Positions 42,244-50,312 of a DNA stretch of 64,000 nucleotides are shown here, one piece after another. Under the pieces are notes generated by a model that searched no databases, had not been told where the DNA came from, and worked only from the letters and a program-made list of their open reading frames with translations. Numbering within the stretch: the stretch's first letter is position 1; each line of letters opens with the position of its first letter. Made by a program: the position numbers and the translations under genes. Source of the stretch: JANOSH01 sp031415695 (lineage in GTDB: Bacteria > Actinomycetota > Acidimicrobiia > Acidimicrobiales > Ilumatobacteraceae); contig JANOSH010000050.1 in the NCBI GenBank assembly GCA_031415695.1, positions 40,045 to 104,044 of the forward strand, in the 5' to 3' direction.

Positions 42244-44040
42244 TTAGAGATACTCGGAGCGCGCAGTTGCCTGCCTTGTCCGCATTCCGAAGAAATGGCC
42301 GCGAGCCGAAAGCAGCTCCTGCGGTGAACCCATCTCGATAATGTGACCGCGTTCAAGCACAATGATTCGGTCGCACTCGAGGGCTAGGTCGGTTCGGTGA
42401 GTGACCGTGATGCAGGTGCGGCCCACGCTCGCTCGTCGAATGGAGTCGATGACCAACTCCTCTGAATGCCCGTCGAGCCCCGCAGTCGGTTCATCGAGGA
42501 GCAAAATTGGTGTTTGTCGCACGAGAGCGCGCGCTAGGGCAACGCGCCTTCGCTGTCCACCCGAAAGGCGGGTACCGTCGGCCCCCACCACGCTGTCGTA
42601 GCCGTCTGGCAGGTTCGCCACGAACTCATCGACTAGCGCCAACCGTGCCGCCTCGATCATTTCATCCCACGTTGCGCCTGTACGGCCAAACGCTATGTTC
42701 TCGGCGATCGAGCCTCGGAAGAGATCTGGTTCCTGGGGGACGGTTGCGATGAGGCTTCGCCAAGATTCCAGATCGACTGCACCCAAGTGGACACCGTCAA
42801 TGCTGATACTGCCGCTGCTCGGATCTATCAGGCGGGGAATTAGCGATAGCAAAGTGCTCTTCCCAGCACCAGTTCTGCCGACAATACAGATGCGTTCTCC
42901 GGGTTTGATTGAAAGGTTGATTCCCGCGAGCGCTTCGAAACCATTGGGATAGCTAGCAACAACGCCATCAAATCGCATCTCACGGTGAAATGTTGGCTGC
43001 ATTGCCAAAGGGCTCTGACGGACGCTCGGTTGGGCGTCAAGCAGTTCGCAAATCCGATCAGCGCTGGTCGAGGCACGAGCCGAAGCAGCGGAGATACCGG
43101 CGAGGCGGCGTATCGGTCCGTAAACATTCCCCAGGTAGGACAGGACGACGAGAAGTGTTCCGGTGGTCAAGCGACCTGAGCGAATCTGGGTGACGCCGAA
43201 GACGATGACCACCATTGCACCGATCGACAGAACTAGGTCGGTGGGTGGGCGAAACCGAGCCTGGACTCGATTGGCTACGAGTGAAGCCGAGACGAGATCG
43301 TCATTGACCAATGCGTATTTGCCGCGAACGTGACCTTCCTGTGTGAACATCTGAGCGAGTTGCAGATGACGGAGGTGTTCTATCGTGGACGACTCGAGTC
43401 GGCCGCCTGCTTGGCGCATTTTGGCCTGCGCGTCTCGAGTTAGCCTGCGACGCAAACGAGTCAAGCCGAGAAGGGGCGGCAGCACGATCACTACGACAAG
43501 TGCGAGCCGGGCGTCGATGAAGCTCACAACAGTGAGCATTCCGAACAGCAAGGCCACATCGGGGATGACACCGGTGGCAAGCAGCAGCACATTGTCCTGC
43601 ACTCGGTTCACGTCGGTACTGAGCCGACTGGAAAGCTCGCCGGTGTCGTATCGCTCGTGAAAGTCGGGTCCGAGCACTTGCAGTCGCCGCAGAATAGAGG
43701 ACCGCATGTCGCGGGCGATGTACTCGCCAGCTCGGGCCGATGTCATCGAAGAGACGTACGTCATGAGGCTCTCGATGAGCGAGAGAAACGTTCCAGCAGC
43801 CGCGGCGACCATCGCAAGACCTAGGGGTCCGAGGCGGGTGATAAATCCAAAACTCGATGGAAGGTCGGCCGAACCGAGGACATGATCAATAACGAGCTTC
43901 ATGGGCCACGGGAGCAAAAGTTGCAGGCCGACGCCGAGGACCTCGCAGCCGAGAGTGACCGCTATGAGCCTGCGGTAGGGCCGCACGTAGTGGTGAAATC
44001 GGGCGATTGTCAAAGGCGTGTTCTGGCGAGTTGATTTCAC
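42244..44040 (-). CDS. ABC exporter, fused membrane and ATPase domains
   Basis: A 598-aa half-transporter. Residues about 1-310 form a six-helix type IV exporter domain; the ATPase follows with Walker A GRTGAGKSTLL, signature LSGGQRRRVALARAL, Walker B ILLLDEPTAGLDG and the switch His in VTHRTDLA. There is no N-terminal C39 peptidase domain, so leader removal would need another enzyme. The general type is multidrug/lipid/peptide export (MsbA-like). The GTG at 44040 has GAGG 6 nt upstream. The next gene, 21 nt downstream, is the Gly-rich peptide, its most obvious candidate cargo. Confidence 0.9.
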   Translation of the reverse strand: MKSTRQNTPLTIARFHHYVRPYRRLIAVTLGCEVLGVGLQLLLPWPMKLVIDHVLGSADLPSSFGFITRLGPLGLAMVAAAAGTFLSLIESLMTYVSSMTSARAGEYIARDMRSSILRRLQVLGPDFHERYDTGELSSRLSTDVNRVQDNVLLLATGVIPDVALLFGMLTVVSFIDARLALVVVIVLPPLLGLTRLRRRLTRDAQAKMRQAGGRLESSTIEHLRHLQLAQMFTQEGHVRGKYALVNDDLVSASLVANRVQARFRPPTDLVLSIGAMVVIVFGVTQIRSGRLTTGTLLVVLSYLGNVYGPIRRLAGISAASARASTSADRICELLDAQPSVRQSPLAMQPTFHREMRFDGVVASYPNGFEALAGINLSIKPGERICIVGRTGAGKSTLLSLIPRLIDPSSGSISIDGVHLGAVDLESWRSLIATVPQEPDLFRGSIAENIAFGRTGATWDEMIEAARLALVDEFVANLPDGYDSVVGADGTRLSGGQRRRVALARALVRQTPILLLDEPTAGLDGHSEELVIDSIRRASVGRTCITVTHRTDLALECDRIIVLERGHIIEMGSPQELLSARGHFFGMRTRQATARSEYL

Positions 44041-44179
44041 AAAGTCCTCAACTTCCCCAACGGCAATTCATGCACTGGTCTGTTTAGGGCTTTTCTGAAT
44101 CGTATAACTCTGAAATTGCTCAAGAAATCAGCAAGATGGCATCTCATTGATGCTACTCGCAAGTATTTATCAAGAAATC
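44041..44179. other. AT-richer gap upstream of the ABC exporter gene
   Basis: These 139 nt are clearly more AT-rich than the surrounding genes and hold no coding frame of note. They probably contain the promoter of the exporter-peptide-kinase operon. I cannot place -35/-10 boxes with confidence. Confidence 0.4.
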
Positions 44180-45136
44180 TTATTCAGATGTCACCGAGGG
44201 AATTGGCGTGGCCACTTCAGAGGCGTCAATCAATGCCTGTTCGAACTGCGGCTGCTCGATAAGTCGGCGACAGTTTTCGAGTCGTTGGTCGGCATACTGG
44301 CGAAAATCTGTGGTGCTCAGTTCCGAAATGGCTTGTTGCACGACGGCCCACATGCCTTCGCGGAACTCGCTCATGATCTTCATGAGCTGCAGACAGGCAT
44401 GATCGGCTTGGGTGACGCGCCCAAAATAGGTGTGTAGCAACCCCGCGTCGGCTTCCTCATCGAGCTCAGAGTTGACGCTGAGATTGCCGAGGTCGAAGTA
44501 GCGGTTGTTCATCCCGGCGTACTCGAAGTCGAGAAGAACTGCATCATCGCCGTCGAAGAGCACGTTGGCCGGTAGTAGGTCGTTGTGGCAGGGAACCACC
44601 GGTTCGCCACGCGCGCAAAATACTTGCTCGATCCTGGCGCTGTGTCGATGGAGTTCTTCGAAAAGACTCGGCGTGGCAACGCCGAGTCGCGCGGCATCAC
44701 GGGCGTGCCACTCGACGACCCGGAAAATCGGAAAACGATGCTTGAGAGGGCCACTGTTGTGAAACCGCTTGAGGAGGTCGACGACGACAAGTAACCGCTC
44801 GGGCGTGAACTCAGAGTGGCTTCCAGGCATGAAGCGTGTGACGAGCGTGCCGAGTTCTGGGAGTTCACCAATGACCGCCGGGCCAACTCCGATCTGAGCG
44901 GCACGCATGGAGGCTTCGACCTCACCTGCCCTGTCAATGCCTAAGAGTTCGCTGCGAGCACCGGGCGCCCGCAGCACGAAGGCGCTGCCATCGTCGAGCG
45001 TTGCCAGGTAGTTAGTGTTGGTGATACCTCCCGCCAGCATGCGCCACGTGATTGTCGCGTTGGCCCAGCCAGGGATCAGTCGTGCAAGTCGCTCAATCTC
45101 CGGAGGAACGGGAGGCGGTAACGGCGGCTTGGCCAT
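44180..45136 (-). CDS. Choline/ethanolamine kinase-like phosphotransferase (APH family)
   Basis: A 318-aa protein of the aminoglycoside phosphotransferase/choline kinase fold. The N-lobe has GGITNTNYLATLDDGSAFVLRA; the catalytic loop is CHNDLLPANVLF and the metal motif LLDFEYAGMNNRYFDLGN, both typical of choline kinases. The C-terminus is helical. It starts 6 nt after a TACACT box, so the mRNA is likely leaderless and separate from the exporter operon 139 nt downstream. It might phosphorylate choline or a related amino alcohol; antibiotic resistance is less likely from the motif set. Confidence 0.82.
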   Translation of the reverse strand: MAKPPLPPPVPPEIERLARLIPGWANATITWRMLAGGITNTNYLATLDDGSAFVLRAPGARSELLGIDRAGEVEASMRAAQIGVGPAVIGELPELGTLVTRFMPGSHSEFTPERLLVVVDLLKRFHNSGPLKHRFPIFRVVEWHARDAARLGVATPSLFEELHRHSARIEQVFCARGEPVVPCHNDLLPANVLFDGDDAVLLDFEYAGMNNRYFDLGNLSVNSELDEEADAGLLHTYFGRVTQADHACLQLMKIMSEFREGMWAVVQQAISELSTTDFRQYADQRLENCRRLIEQPQFEQALIDASEVATPIPSVTSE

Positions 45137-45142
45137 CGGCTA

Positions 45143-45148
45143 AGTGTA
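45143..45148 (-). promoter_or_regulatory. Leaderless-type -10 box (TACACT) for the choline kinase-like gene
   Basis: On the minus strand TACACT is followed by 6 nt and the ATG at 45136. It forms a symmetric pair with the plus-strand box at 45157. Confidence 0.55.
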
Positions 45149-45156
45149 CGTACTCC

Positions 45157-45162
45157 TACACT
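45157..45162 (+). promoter_or_regulatory. Leaderless-type -10 box (TACACT) for the HEAVH membrane protein gene
   Basis: TACACT is followed by 6 nt and the ATG at 45169. The two identical boxes on opposite strands lie 8 nt apart within a 32-nt divergent gap, too short for normal leaders on both sides. Confidence 0.55.
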
Positions 45163-45168
45163 GGGACG

Positions 45169-46014
45169 ATGACGCGTCGGTCGATGCTCGAAGCCGCAAT
45201 ATCGTCCTTGGCGGGCGCGCTTCTTGCGCTGATGTGGACGAGTCTTCTGCTCGCTGCTGGTAACAACAAACGCGGCGTGTGCTGGCTTGCCGGTGCCGGT
45301 TTTTCGTTGGCGGCTGCAGTGCTCGACGTCGTTCCCGCACTGGTGTGGCGGCCGATCTTTACAACACCGGCCGGATTACAGATAGGGGCGGCCCTAGTTG
45401 GCGGCATGTCGGGTTGGGTGAGCGGTTCGTTGGGAACCTACGACTGGCGGCGTCGCGGCGTGCTTCAGTTCGTTGCCGACGTCACCTGGGGGCTCACGGG
45501 TTCAACGCTGGCGTGCCTTGTCCAGGCCGTCAACCTTGTGTGGCGATCTCGCCCGTCGACATCCGACGGGCGTACGAGCGTGGTTCGCTACGCCCAAGGA
45601 TTTCGTCCGCGCGGCAATTTCGCCATGACGGTTGGGCCGGTGATGAGTAATTGTGATCAGGGGCCTGGCCGCCCACTGTTCAAACACGAAGCGGTACACG
45701 TCTTCCAACATCGAGTGTTCGGACCGACATATCTGCCCACGTATCTTGCGTGGACACTTGGCGTTGGCGCGCTCGGGGGAGTGGTGGGACTGTTTTCGAA
45801 ATCGATGGCCAAGAGGGCTGAGGCACTCGGCTACTACTCGAATCCGTGGGAAGTGTGGGCATATGCCGTACATGCAAAGGCCCACGGTGGACGCGAAATC
45901 CGCCTCGTTTCTGCGCCGCTGGCGTGGTCGGTCTGGCGGGTCGCCATGGTTGCTTCGGCCTTCTTTTCCGCTGCCGGGGTAGCTGTCCTGTACATCGTTC
46001 TTGCGGTCTTCTAG
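45169..46014 (+). CDS. Membrane protein with HEAVH metal-binding-like motif
   Basis: A 281-aa protein with about four N-terminal helices (residues about 10-115) and two more toward the C-terminus (about 190-212, 255-278). Between them is FKHEAVHVFQHRVFGPTYLPTYLAW; HEAVH fits the HExxH zinc-peptidase pattern, and the following GYYSNPWEVWAY contains a Glu that could be a third ligand. I have seen the pattern HExVHVxQ..GP..P.YL in uncharacterised bacterial proteins but know no function. The ATG at 45169 is set by the TACACT box. It precedes the second nuo operon, which has its own promoter. Confidence 0.6.
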   Translation: MTRRSMLEAAISSLAGALLALMWTSLLLAAGNNKRGVCWLAGAGFSLAAAVLDVVPALVWRPIFTTPAGLQIGAALVGGMSGWVSGSLGTYDWRRRGVLQFVADVTWGLTGSTLACLVQAVNLVWRSRPSTSDGRTSVVRYAQGFRPRGNFAMTVGPVMSNCDQGPGRPLFKHEAVHVFQHRVFGPTYLPTYLAWTLGVGALGGVVGLFSKSMAKRAEALGYYSNPWEVWAYAVHAKAHGGREIRLVSAPLAWSVWRVAMVASAFFSAAGVAVLYIVLAVF

Positions 46015-46047
46015 CCGCAGGTTTGTTCCCAGGTTCACCTCGGCAGG

Positions 46048-46053
46048 TAATGT
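46048..46053 (+). promoter_or_regulatory. -10 box (TAATGT) for the second nuo operon
   Basis: TAATGT ends 9 nt before the ATG of nuoA2 at 46063, giving a leader of at most a few nucleotides. There is no Shine-Dalgarno. It suggests the EFG-less nuo operon is transcribed on its own. Confidence 0.4.
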
Positions 46054-46062
46054 TCGCGATTG

Positions 46063-46428
46063 ATGTCTCAGTTTCTGCGGAGTTATCTCACGATCGTCAT
46101 CTTTGGCATCACGGCGGTCGCTTTGGTGTCCATGCTCCTCGGCCTCGGCAGCCTCATCCGACCCAACAAGCCAAACCCGGGAAAGATGATGCCGTACGAG
46201 AGCGGCGTCGACCCTGTAGGTGACGGTTGGTCCCAGAGCCAGATTCGCTACTACATCTTTGCGGTGCTGTTTGTGATCTTCGATGTCGAGGCGGTGTTTC
46301 TGTTTCCTTGGGCCACTCGACTCGAGGAATATGGTGCGTTTGGCCTCATCGAGATGGGCATTTTTGTGTTCGTGCTGCTCCTTGGTTTGGTGTATGCCTG
46401 GCGGAAGGGGCTTTTGCGGTGGGTATAG
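46063..46428 (+). CDS. nuoA: NADH-quinone oxidoreductase-like subunit A (copy 2)
   Basis: A 121-aa, three-helix subunit of normal size, without the C-terminal tail of copy 1. It shows MMPYESGVDP in place of APYECG: the quinone-loop cysteine of copy 1 is Ser here. The helix IRYYIFAVLFVIFDVEAVFLFPWA carries the conserved acidic pair. It opens an 11-gene complex I operon lacking E, F and G. The ATG at 46063 is favoured over TTG at 46060. Its end overlaps nuoB2 by 10 bp. Confidence 0.92.
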   Translation: MSQFLRSYLTIVIFGITAVALVSMLLGLGSLIRPNKPNPGKMMPYESGVDPVGDGWSQSQIRYYIFAVLFVIFDVEAVFLFPWATRLEEYGAFGLIEMGIFVFVLLLGLVYAWRKGLLRWV

Positions 46429-46922
46429 TCGATCGAGGGCAGCTACCAAAACCGCTTACATGGTTGTTCAACACCAGCCGGTCCTATTCGTTGTGGGCCT
46501 ACCAGTGGGGTCTTGCTTGCTGTGCCATCGAGATGGGCGCGGCGTTTGCGTCGCCGCGTTATGACGTCATGCGCCTTGGGGTCATTCCATTGCCGGCGAG
46601 TCCACGTCAGGCCGATGTGGTTATCATCTCGGGCACGGTTACCGACAAGATGGTCCCGTCGATCCGTCGGTTGTACGACCAGATGCCCGAGCCGAAGTAC
46701 GTCATTTCGATGGGATCGTGCGCTAACTGCGGCGGGCCGTATTGGGATAGCTACTCGGTCACTAAGGGCGTCGATCAGATCATTCCGGTCGATGTGTATG
46801 TTCCAGGTTGCCCGCCCCGTCCCGAGGCGCTGCTCGAAGGCATCGTGTTACTCCAGCAACGGATTCGCAACGAGGACATGGGCAAGAAATGGCGAGGTGA
46901 CCCAATTGTCGTCGACGGCTGA
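46419..46922 (+). CDS. nuoB: NADH-quinone oxidoreductase-like subunit B (copy 2)
   Basis: A 167-aa subunit with cluster N2. Ligands are in GLACCAIEMGA, SCANCGGPYW and VPGCPPRPEAL; SPRQADVVIISGTVTDKM is the family block. The GTG at 46419, overlapping the end of nuoA2, is the most likely start; the longer upstream frame lies within nuoA2. The middle motif has an extra Cys (CANC) as in most bacterial NuoB, unlike copy 1, which has CASS. Confidence 0.93.
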   Translation: MGIVDRGQLPKPLTWLFNTSRSYSLWAYQWGLACCAIEMGAAFASPRYDVMRLGVIPLPASPRQADVVIISGTVTDKMVPSIRRLYDQMPEPKYVISMGSCANCGGPYWDSYSVTKGVDQIIPVDVYVPGCPPRPEALLEGIVLLQQRIRNEDMGKKWRGDPIVVDG

Positions 46923-47568
46923 AACTGCAACCGATAGCGCTCGCGAAGCCCTCGTCGCTCGACTGACCGAGGTTCTTGGCGACGCTGTCGTCGGGTCGTA
47001 CATCAAGCCGGGGCTCGACGTGTGGGTTCGGGTTCGTACCGATGCCTGGCGCGCCGCTGGCCACGCCGTTCGAAGCCACCTTGGCATGGACTACTTTGAT
47101 TTCCTGTCGATGATCGACTGGTTGCCGTCGCCGTTTGGCAAGGGCGAAGACGACCCAACCGAGCCACCACCCGAGCGTTCCACCGAGGTTGTCCAGGGAT
47201 ACACCGGCGGCGACACCCGATTTCAGATGCTGGCCCGCGTAATGAGTTCGTCGAGCCATCTCGGTATCACCTTGAAGGCCGACGTTCCCGATGAACCGTT
47301 TGCTGTCGACTCGTGGATTCCCGTGTATGCCGGTGCCAATTGGCACGAGCGCGAGGCCCACGAGATGTTTGGCGTGTCATTCGTCGATCACCCGGACCTT
47401 CGTAATCTGTACTTGCCGACGGGTTTCGAAGGCCATCCGCTGCGCAAGGATTTCCCATTGCTCGCTCGAATGGTGAAGCCCTGGCCGGGCATTGTCGACG
47501 TCGAACCCATTCCCGCCGAATTCGACCAGGACGCTGCCGAAGAGCCCGCCGAGGAGGCGTCGACATGA
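46906..47568 (+). CDS. nuoC: NADH-quinone oxidoreductase-like subunit C (copy 2)
   Basis: About 220 aa. The conserved block is NWHEREAHEMFGVSFVDHPD and LRNLYLPTGFEGHPLRKDF. An insertion with acidic and proline residues (SPFGKGEDDPTEPPPERSTE) and a Pro/Glu-rich tail distinguish it from copy 1. The TTG at 46906 is preferred because GAGGTGA lies 5 nt upstream; GTG at 46897 is the alternative. It overlaps nuoB2 and, by 4 bp, nuoD2. Confidence 0.9.
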   Translation: MSSTAETATDSAREALVARLTEVLGDAVVGSYIKPGLDVWVRVRTDAWRAAGHAVRSHLGMDYFDFLSMIDWLPSPFGKGEDDPTEPPPERSTEVVQGYTGGDTRFQMLARVMSSSSHLGITLKADVPDEPFAVDSWIPVYAGANWHEREAHEMFGVSFVDHPDLRNLYLPTGFEGHPLRKDFPLLARMVKPWPGIVDVEPIPAEFDQDAAEEPAEEAST

Positions 47569-48737
47569 CGTTGATGTCCGATCGGAATCAGTTGGCGTAT
47601 ATCGCCGCGCAAGCTGCCGACTCGCGTGTCAACGTCGAGATCGAGACCGAGGGTATGACCCTCAACATTGGTCCACAGCATCCAGCAACCCACGGCACGC
47701 TTCGTATCGTCGCTCGTCTCGACGGCGAACAGGTTGTGTGGGCCGAGCCGGTGTGCGGCTATATGCACCGTGGCTACGAAAAGCTCACCGAGGTTCGATC
47801 GTTCCCGCAGGTCACAACATTGATCAACCGGATTGATTGGCTCGGCAGCTTCGCTAACGAGGTGCCGTTCATTCTGGCAGCCGAACAGCTTATGGAGGTC
47901 GAGGCACCGCCTCGGGCCCAGTACATCCGCACCATTTTGTTCGAGTTGTCGCGTATCTCGAATATTGCATTGTTCCTCGGAGACATGGCAGCCCAGCTTG
48001 GGGCCGTTACACCGGTGTTCTACGCCTTTCGCGATCGCGAGTATGTCCTCAACCTCATCGAGGGGGCTACCGGTGGCCGTTTCCACCCGAACTTCGACCG
48101 TATCGGTGGCCTGAAAGACGATCTGCCTGCTGGCTGGATCGACGAAACCAAAGCCGTCATGAAGAAGATGCGAAACTTCTGTGACGAGATGGAAACGCTG
48201 CTCGTCGGCAACGAAATCTTTCAGCATCGTACGCGGGGTATCGGCATCATCCCGGCTGCTGTGGCGTTACAGTACGGCCTTTCCGGCGCCAACTTGCGAG
48301 CCAGCGGCGTCGATTGGGATCTGCGCCGCGATCAGCCGTCACCCATGGCCTGGAACAAGGCCGACTGGAAGGTGTGGACCCATCCCGACGGCGACAGCTT
48401 CGCCCGGTACTGGGTGCGGTTGCAGGAGACCCGCGAGTCAACTCGCATTGTCGACCAGTTGCTCGATTCCTTGCCGGCCGGGTCAGTTATGGCCAAGGTG
48501 CCGCGAATCATCAAAGTGCCCGAAGGTGAAGCCTGGGTCTCTACCGAGAACCCGCTTGGCGAAATGGGCTACTACGTCGTCTCGAAAGGTGACACCGGCC
48601 CATTCCGGGTAAAGATCCGCTCGGCCAGCTTCAACAACGTGTCCATCTCGTCGTGGGTGCTTCGTGGTGTCTACGTCCCCGACGTCATCACTATTCTGTC
48701 GTCCCTGTACTTCATTTTGGGAGACATCGACCGGTGA
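47565..48737 (+). CDS. nuoD: NADH-quinone oxidoreductase-like subunit D (copy 2)
   Basis: A 390-aa 49-kDa subunit. The quinone-pocket motif is NIGPQHPATHGTLRIVARL; others are HRGYEKLTEVRSFPQ, LFELSRISNIALFLGDM and ENPLGEMGYYVVSKGD. It lacks the 50-residue N-terminal extension of copy 1 and is clearly divergent from it, so the two operons are not a recent duplication. It lacks the CxxC nickel ligands of hydrogenase large subunits, so it is not a group 4 hydrogenase. It overlaps nuoC2 and nuoH2 by 4 bp. Confidence 0.94.
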   Translation: MTLMSDRNQLAYIAAQAADSRVNVEIETEGMTLNIGPQHPATHGTLRIVARLDGEQVVWAEPVCGYMHRGYEKLTEVRSFPQVTTLINRIDWLGSFANEVPFILAAEQLMEVEAPPRAQYIRTILFELSRISNIALFLGDMAAQLGAVTPVFYAFRDREYVLNLIEGATGGRFHPNFDRIGGLKDDLPAGWIDETKAVMKKMRNFCDEMETLLVGNEIFQHRTRGIGIIPAAVALQYGLSGANLRASGVDWDLRRDQPSPMAWNKADWKVWTHPDGDSFARYWVRLQETRESTRIVDQLLDSLPAGSVMAKVPRIIKVPEGEAWVSTENPLGEMGYYVVSKGDTGPFRVKIRSASFNNVSISSWVLRGVYVPDVITILSSLYFILGDIDR

Positions 48738-49804
48738 GCATGTTGTCGGTAACCGTTCCCTACTGGGGCCAATCCATCTTTCGGGTTGTTGGCGTGCTCC
48801 TGGCCGTGCTTTTGCCGGCAGGAACGTTCGTCTACGTCTATCTGTTCAAGATGGTCAGCTTCATGCAGAGCCGTCTCGGACCCATGGAGGCAGGGCCGTA
48901 CGGCTCTATGCAGTTACTCGCCGAGGTCGGGAAGTTTCTGCAGAAAGAAGACATCATCCCCGAGCGGGCCGATCGTCGAATTTTCGCGATGGCACCAATC
49001 ATTGTCATGGTGTCCACGTTCGTTCTATTTATTGTGGTCCCGTTCGGTCCCGACGCCGTGTTCCATGGCGGTCCACAGGGCATCACGGCTGGTGTCTTCC
49101 TTGCCTTGGCATTGTCGTCCATATCGGTGCTTGGAATTCTCATGGCCGGTTGGGCGTCGTCCAACAAGTACTCGCTCATGGGCGGCCTGCGAGCAGCAGG
49201 CCAGCTCATTGCCTACGAACTTCCCATGGTGCTCTCAGTGCTCGGCGTGGTCATCCAGGCCGAAACGCTTGATATGCAAGGCATCGTCGTCAAGCAAAAC
49301 TCGGGCTCGATCTTCGGAATCGATTGGTTGGGGAACCCCTACATCCTCACCCAATTCGTGGCTTTCGTCATCTTCATGATTGCGGTCCAAGCCGAGCTCA
49401 CCCAGAACCCGTTCGATATGCCAGTGGCAGAATCCGAGCTGGTTGCCGGCTACATGACCGAGTACTCGGGGTTCCGGTTCCTCACGTTCTTTATCGCCGA
49501 GTTCGCAACTGCTGGGGCATTCTGCGCTATTGCTTCCACATTGTTCCTTGGCGGTTGGGGCTTGCCGTATAGCTGGTTCGGGTGGAGCGCCGACAGTATC
49601 GGCAGCGTCGGCAATTGGATGAACGTCGTTGGACCTCTCATTCTGTTCGGCAAGATGATGGCTCTCGGCTTTGTGATCTTCTGGGTGCGGTTCACTTACC
49701 CACGTTTCCGCGAAGATCAGCTCCAAAAGTTCGCTTGGAAGGTACTTATCCCGTTGTCACTCGCCAATATCGCGGTTACGGCCATTTTGAAGGTGGTGTT
49801 CTGA
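48734..49804 (+). CDS. nuoH: NADH-quinone oxidoreductase-like subunit H (copy 2)
   Basis: A 356-aa eight-helix subunit. It shows FMQSRLGPMEAGPYGSMQLLAE, FLQKEDIIPERADR, the acidic loop AELTQNPFDMPVAESELVAGYMTEYSG (continuous; part given) and RFTYPRFREDQL. The first loop lacks the ERK triplet of copy 1. The GTG at 48734 overlaps the nuoD2 stop; an ATG two codons later is an alternative. Confidence 0.93.
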   Translation: MSMLSVTVPYWGQSIFRVVGVLLAVLLPAGTFVYVYLFKMVSFMQSRLGPMEAGPYGSMQLLAEVGKFLQKEDIIPERADRRIFAMAPIIVMVSTFVLFIVVPFGPDAVFHGGPQGITAGVFLALALSSISVLGILMAGWASSNKYSLMGGLRAAGQLIAYELPMVLSVLGVVIQAETLDMQGIVVKQNSGSIFGIDWLGNPYILTQFVAFVIFMIAVQAELTQNPFDMPVAESELVAGYMTEYSGFRFLTFFIAEFATAGAFCAIASTLFLGGWGLPYSWFGWSADSIGSVGNWMNVVGPLILFGKMMALGFVIFWVRFTYPRFREDQLQKFAWKVLIPLSLANIAVTAILKVVF

Positions 49805-49805
49805 C

Positions 49806-50312
49806 ATGGGCATTGTTCCTGGAGTAATCACCGGCCTTGGTCTCACACTCAAGACCACGATCAAGACAATGGTGAAAGGTGCCGACACCGTTCAGTACGG
49901 TGCCGCCGGCGCTCGACACGAAAAAGAAGCACCGCCCGTACGAGCCCGCGGCGTTATTGCGTTACGCGAAGACAACTGCACGGTGTGCATGCTGTGCGTT
50001 CGTAGTTGCCCCGATTGGTGCATCTACATCGAGGGTCACAAGGAAAAAGCTCCCCCTCGCCGCGCTGGTGGCAAGCCTCGAACTGTGGCTGCCCTCGACC
50101 GCTTCGATATCGACTACGCGCTGTGCATGTATTGCGGAATCTGCGTCGAGGTATGCCCGTTCGATGCCTTGTTCTGGAGCCCCGAGTACGAGTATTCCGA
50201 AACCCGCATCGCCGATTTGCTCCACGATAAGGACAAACTTGGCGAGTGGATGGAGACCGTTCCCGAAGCCCCCGAACTCGAGGTTGGGGCCGACAAGAAG
50301 GGCAAGAAGTAA
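49806..50312 (+). CDS. nuoI: NADH-quinone oxidoreductase-like subunit I (copy 2)
   Basis: A 168-aa protein with two [4Fe-4S] motifs, CTVCMLCVRSCPDWC and CMYCGICVEVCPFDA. The N-terminal amphipathic part is VITGLGLTLKTTIKTMV. A basic loop between clusters (HKEKAPPRRAGGK) is longer than in copy 1. In an EFG-less complex this is the likely first electron acceptor, docking a reduced ferredoxin or another module. Overlaps nuoJ2 by one base. Confidence 0.93.
   Translation: MGIVPGVITGLGLTLKTTIKTMVKGADTVQYGAAGARHEKEAPPVRARGVIALREDNCTVCMLCVRSCPDWCIYIEGHKEKAPPRRAGGKPRTVAALDRFDIDYALCMYCGICVEVCPFDALFWSPEYEYSETRIADLLHDKDKLGEWMETVPEAPELEVGADKKGKK

Noticed and set aside
42244..44040. Peptidase-containing (C39) bacteriocin exporter
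   Set aside because: The N-terminus goes directly into the membrane domain with no cysteine peptidase motif.
44180..45136. Aminoglycoside resistance gene
   Set aside because: The motif set HNDLLPANVLF and DFEYAG is of the choline/ethanolamine kinase type.
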